From the NCBI GenBank assembly GCA_021845505.1, contig JAJZVU010000009.1, positions 38,262 to 102,261 of the forward strand: DNA of 64,000 bases, written 5' to 3'. Under the pieces are notes generated by a model. That model saw only the letters and a list, made by a program, of their open reading frames with translations. It was not told the origin of the DNA and made no database searches. Positions 61,901 to 64,000 of the stretch are shown here, one piece after another. The translations under genes were made by a program, and so were the position numbers. This DNA comes from Pseudomonadota bacterium. GTDB lineage: Bacteria > Pseudomonadota > Gammaproteobacteria > Burkholderiales > Burkholderiaceae_C. The number at the start of each line of letters is the position of its first letter. Positions within the stretch are counted from its first letter, which is position 1.

Positions 61901-63659
61901 GCGCGGAGTCGAACACCGGGCTGTGCTCGCGCAGCCGGCGCCCCATGCCCACCCATTGCGCGCCGTTTCCGCTGTACACCAGGGCCACCGGCGCGGCGGC
62001 CGCCACGCCGCTGCCGCCGGTGCCGGGCAGCGCGCGCTCGCGCAGCACGCAGGCGGTGTCGGCACCGTCGAGCCCGGCGGCGTAGGCGCGCAGCGCCTGC
62101 AGCGCGGCCGGGTCGTCGACGTCGGGCAGCGCCAGCCGCTCGGGCAGGTGCTCGCGCTGCTCCCAGGCCGCCTGCGCGACCTCGGCGCGCCGCGCCGGGT
62201 CCTCCAGCAGCGGCAGGTAGGCGGCGGCCAGCGCGCGCAGCGCGGGCTCGTCGTGGGCGCTGAGCAGCAGCGGCGTGGTGATCTCGGCTTCGCGCTCGGC
62301 TGGCGCCGCGCCGCGCACCACGCTCGGCTGTGCCGCGGCAGCGCGCGCGCTGGCGCGCGGCGGCTGCTCGACCAGGACATGGGCGTTGACCCCGCCGAAG
62401 CCGAAGGAGTTGACCCCGGCGCGCAGCGGCCGCTGCAGCGACGGCAGCGCCGCGGTCTCGCGCACCACCCGCAGCCCGAGCGCATCGAAATCGATGTCGG
62501 GGTTGAGTTCGCCGCTGACCAGCGTCGGCGGCACCTGGGCGTGCTGCAGCACCAGCAGGGTCTTGACCAGCCCGGCCATGCCGGAGGCCGACTCGAGGTG
62601 GCCGAGGTTGCTCTTGACCGAACCGATGGGCAGCGGGTCGCCGGGTTCGCGCGCGCGCCCGTAGACGGCGCCGATGGCGCCGGCCTCGATGGGGTCGCCG
62701 ACCCGCGTGCCGGTGCCGTGGGCTTCCAGGTAGTCGATGTCGGTGGCGGCGAGCCCGACCTCGCCCAGCACCCGGCGCATCAGTTCGGCCTGTGCCTGGC
62801 CGCTGGGGATGGTCAGCCCGCTCTTGCGCGAGCCGTCGGTGTTGACCCCGCTGCCACGGATCACCGCATGCACGTGGTCGCCGTCGCGCAGCGCCTGCTG
62901 CAGCGGCTTGAGCACCAGCAGCGCGCCGCCCTCGGAGCGCACGTAGCCGTCGGCGCCGGCGGCGAAGGGCCGGCAGCGGCCATAGCTCGACAGCATCGAC
63001 GCCTTGGTGAAGCCGACGAAGGAATAGGGGTGCAGCAGCATGTTGATGCCGCCGACCAGCGCCATCGGCAAGCGGCCGTGGCGCAGCGCGTCGCAGGCCT
63101 GGTGCAGCGCGACCAGCGACGACGAGCACGCGGTGTCGACCGCGACGCTCGGCCCGTGCAGGTCGAACACATAGGACACCCGGTTGGCCGCCACGCTCAT
63201 CGTGTTGCCGGTCATCATGTGGGCGCCCATCACCGACAGGTCGCCGAGCACCCGCATGCCGTAGTCCAGCGAGGAGATTCCCAGGTACACCGCGCATTCG
63301 CTGCCGGCGATCGACGAGGCCGGGATGCCGGCGTCTTCCAGCGCCTCCCAGGTCATTTCCAGCAGCAGGCGCTGCTGCGGGTCGAGCAACTGGGCCTCGC
63401 GCGGCGAGATGCCGAAAAAGCCGGCGTCGAAGCAATCGATGTCCGAAAGCACCCCGGCGCTGTAGCTGATGCTGCGCCCGGGTTCGGAGCGCGTGGGGTG
63501 CTGCAGTTCGCGGGTGGCCCAGCGCACGGGATCGATCTGGGTGATCAGGTCGCGGCTGCCCAGCAGGGCCTGCCAGAGTTGCCGGGGCTGGTGCAGGTCG
63601 CCCGGCAGGCGCATGGCCATGCCGACTATGGCGATCGGGGCTGGGGATGCAGTGTCCAT
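55968..63659 (-). CDS. Highly reducing type I polyketide synthase (KS-AT-DH-MT-ER-KR-ACP)
   Basis: A 2563-residue single-module PKS. Domains from the N-terminus: KS ~5-435 with VDTACSSSLVALHQ, EAHGTGTRVGDP and SNLGHLES; AT ~545-850 with GHSVGEIAAAW and YAFHSPAMD; DH ~915-1215 with HRVGGAMVLP and VLDQAFQS; a degenerate C-methyltransferase ~1290-1560 (LELCHGPDS in place of the SAM motif); ER ~1810-2140 with VHGAAGGVGLAAIQIA; KR ~2150-2380 with SGGLSGFGLAS and NYVAANAAL; ACP ~2440-2520 with LGMDSLMAVE. There is no thioesterase. Full reduction suggests an iterative saturated chain. Length and domain order match WcbR of the Burkholderia capsule locus. The oxoamine synthase downstream probably releases the chain. 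Confidence 0.93.
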   Translation of the reverse strand: MDTASPAPIAIVGMAMRLPGDLHQPRQLWQALLGSRDLITQIDPVRWATRELQHPTRSEPGRSISYSAGVLSDIDCFDAGFFGISPREAQLLDPQQRLLLEMTWEALEDAGIPASSIAGSECAVYLGISSLDYGMRVLGDLSVMGAHMMTGNTMSVAANRVSYVFDLHGPSVAVDTACSSSLVALHQACDALRHGRLPMALVGGINMLLHPYSFVGFTKASMLSSYGRCRPFAAGADGYVRSEGGALLVLKPLQQALRDGDHVHAVIRGSGVNTDGSRKSGLTIPSGQAQAELMRRVLGEVGLAATDIDYLEAHGTGTRVGDPIEAGAIGAVYGRAREPGDPLPIGSVKSNLGHLESASGMAGLVKTLLVLQHAQVPPTLVSGELNPDIDFDALGLRVVRETAALPSLQRPLRAGVNSFGFGGVNAHVLVEQPPRASARAAAAQPSVVRGAAPAEREAEITTPLLLSAHDEPALRALAAAYLPLLEDPARRAEVAQAAWEQREHLPERLALPDVDDPAALQALRAYAAGLDGADTACVLRERALPGTGGSGVAAAAPVALVYSGNGAQWVGMGRRLREHSPVFDSALREAAQRIAAHGGPDVLAALADDSPQAMDDTAVAQPALFALQVAATAVLRELGVHARAAMGHSVGEIAAAWAMGALDLEQACRVIVARSAAQATTRGAGRMAAVGMGFDALQQRVRTLGLEQLEVAADNSPRSTTVSGSPQALQALHEALRAEGVAWRELALDYAFHSPAMDPIREPLLRSLQGLQPRQREGVVYSSVTGEAIDGSALDAEYWWRNVRECVRFAPALRAMADAGLKVFVEVGPHAILQRYLAETLDTGGTQARALACAPRRDDTLPRLREAALRALLLGAAVDPRAWFAQPLGRRVALPTYPWQRQRHWHGHTSEGRSALERHAVHPLLGWRLLEHPAGWENHLDPRTQPWLAEHRVGGAMVLPAAAYVEMALAASREWLAGAPAADCPSYVLEGLDIVSPVVFDGEHARTLRLYFDPQQLRFRIEGRERLSEEPWTVHAQGRLLGAVPAGEPAEPQLQRAPAATRLDARRHYALCEGLGLDYSGAFRGIRDIEVAARSLCASLLPDASASADWLLPPAVLDQAFQSVLGWLGALREGDAEDQAMGYLPVGIGRLDCWVRGARQPAAGGACGAPERARVEQVRASLVRSSPRSVLVDFELLDRDGRVLARLRDCRFRAAALVAQSRAVATWAVQPRLQPLAQPQAPAELADAAQLLQALQREPVDAEQAAMHGRYLEQAAPLLELLPLAFARDALLSRCAPQGRLEDSQLLQWRLAHPLLQWMLRQLEQQGLLMQLPDGWELRDDPQLPPAAGIWNAALAACPQTAAELLQLGQVGAALPRLLDGEDVAPPRGDTDGLLRGPAYAIAAGASLRALAALLRQWPATRRLRVLELCHGPDSLFAAARPLLDSLACPRAQDIDWVVGCSDADSLAHLQSAYADEPRLRALRLDRDELALPDLPADCAPFDVLLVQHLLHRAAKPVGALRALGARLRTDAWLLLAERRPDHAAHLGFGLERDWWHVAAGQAEAALLPDTAWCEWLREQGWSEVHTLGAGEGGEAAAADLLGGFVVIARPPRQAPQPAAAAAPAAWHLHVQQAAWQPLAQRLAQALRERGHSVHWNEAGDPAGAPAAAAAGHHLLFVGAATDAGSDEVARHADALRRSLLALAAEPEGRRATVVTRGGALLDHEHATVPDPGAAALWGLARVAMNECHPLPLHLLDLAGLGDDPALQCEQLLLELLHGDGEEEVALQLRDRRVLRQVPRVQPLPLEHAQADANDLGCWRLDFQLAGQLRNLHWRAQPRRAPGPGEVEIRAMASGLNFRDLMYAMGLLADEAVEQGFAGASLGLEVAGRVLRVGPGVSGLRVGDEVLAFAGATFASHVVVPARAVARKPAHWSFAEAATVPTVFFTVWYALKHLARLQPGERVLVHGAAGGVGLAAIQIAHLLGAEVYASAGSAAKRDFVRLLGVARVVDSRSLDFDREVLRLSGGEGVDVVLNSLAGEAIARNLQCLKPFGRFVELGKRDFYENTPVGLRPFRNNLSYFGVDADQLMQLRPELAQQVFGEVMQAFADGQLHPLPHRVFDPDQVVDAFRHMQQARQIGKVVLALERAPRDIRAAAGRRLQLRDDASYLVSGGLSGFGLASARWLVERGARHLVLLGRRGEDTPGLQQALQELRARQVRLQVHACDVTDGPALERVLARVHADMPPLRGVLHAAMVLDDALMTGLDEQRLRRVLAPKLDGAWNLHRLTRELPLDLFVLFSSATTLLGNPGQANYVAANAALEALARLRRSQGLAGCAVAWGPIADVGVLTTNEVARENLQSRLGAAAIASRDALQRLEWMLLQELPGAAVMNLDWPSLQRLLPGAGARRFDGLRQAAGEGAAAEDEDLRQRLLSMDAEAARSLVRQMLCREVADILRLPADKVGPAQSVFDLGMDSLMAVELALALERRFGVRVPPMLLNENPSIERIAERLLASLAPQAPADPTRELVQSVLAQHAEAEQLAQADELAREVRQAAGGATRLIA

Positions 63660-64000
63660 CGACTCGGGTCGTTGTTCTGGAAAGGCGCCACGCTGCCGCG
63701 GCCGGGGCGTCGGCCAGCGGCAGGCAGCCCGTGCCGCAGCTGTGGCTAGAACGAGCGGGCTGCCGGGTGCGGAAAACCGCCGAACGGCTGGAAAGGGCGG
63801 TGCGGGTTGGCCAAGTATCCTGGATGAAAAAAACCTGCCTGGATAAACGACGAAATCATGACATCAATCTAGCAGACTCCTGTGTAACAACACGCCTCCG
63901 CCGCGGCCTTCGCGGTGCCCGGGGGCGGCGCGGCGCGAGCTTGCGCGGGGCCTGCACGGTTCGCAGGCCGCACGTACACTCTGCGGCCATTTGGTATAGA
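63660..64000. promoter_or_regulatory. Upstream region of the PKS operon
   Basis: This 341-base end segment has no supported gene. It includes an AT-rich part (63800-63890) that likely contains the PKS promoter on the minus strand (possible -35 TTGTTA, complement of 63883-63888). A short direct repeat CCTGGAT occurs twice near 63819-63840, with TATCC and GGATA as an inverted pair. The right edge cuts off whatever lies further upstream. Confidence 0.4.

Noticed and set aside
54600..63749. A plus-strand open frame of about 3,000 codons opposite the PKS
   Set aside because: It is an artefact of high GC codon bias on the opposite strand; the translation is low-complexity Gln/Ala/Arg/Gly and has no domains, whereas the minus strand shows all PKS motifs.
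63900..64000. tRNA or other RNA gene at the right edge
   Set aside because: No cloverleaf or conserved T-loop sequence could be seen in the remaining bases.

Overview
The window is high-GC, densely coded DNA with no rRNA, tRNA or CRISPR that I could see. Gene content (minor pilins with PilY1, a two-gene acetoin/pyruvate dehydrogenase E1, an acetophenone-carboxylase-type operon, a capsule-style type I PKS) suggests a metabolically versatile betaproteobacterium, Burkholderiales or Rhodocyclales. That placement is inference from gene content, not from a marker gene. || Layout. 1-8.6 kb: E1 beta (cut by the window edge) and alpha on the minus strand, a divergent amidase, acylphosphatase, then a minus-strand amide operon (FmdB-like zinc ribbon, formamidase, AmiS/UreI channel, FmdB) ending in a clear Rho-independent terminator, then crcB-DUF190 and a LuxR-type regulator. 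8.9-12.9 kb: a large NCS1-permease/histidine-kinase fusion translationally coupled to a response regulator with a degenerate EAL domain. 13.0-19.3 kb: a minor pilin operon, fimT-pilV-pilW-pilX-pilY1. 19.4-23.6 kb: an SDR-type epimerase, an APC permease, and an SPFH protein with a small partner. 23.8-46.0 kb: a catabolic island bounded by two MalT-like LuxR regulators. It holds five genes in the order and sizes of acetophenone carboxylase (ApcABCDE), an acetoacetyl/benzoylacetate-type CoA ligase, three SDRs, a saccharopine-dehydrogenase-like reductase, a second acyl-CoA ligase and an SCP-x-type thiolase. 46.0-54.5 kb: accessory envelope and exported proteins, including a GloVer-type repeat lipoprotein, a lipase-like lipoprotein with a decayed partial copy nearby, a membrane protein of unknown function, a His-rich small exported protein and a YidB-like protein. 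54.1-63.7 kb: a minus-strand operon of one highly reducing type I PKS, an alpha-oxoamine synthase and a DgkA-type lipid kinase. || How the parts may work. In the island, SDRs would oxidise an alcohol to a ketone, Apc would carboxylate the ketone with ATP, the ligase would make the beta-ketoacyl-CoA and the thiolase would cleave it. The thiolase is of the type that takes branched beta-ketoacyl-CoAs, so the substrate may not be acetophenone. The PKS operon should build a reduced acyl chain and release it by decarboxylative condensation with an amino acid, giving a sphingoid-like aminoketone; the lipid kinase next door could act on such a product. The kinase/regulator pair looks like a transporter-coupled nutrient sensor. 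|| Most promising for undescribed biology: the ketone carboxylation island, the PKS-oxoamine synthase-kinase operon, and the NCS1-kinase fusion with a cysteine-rich linker.
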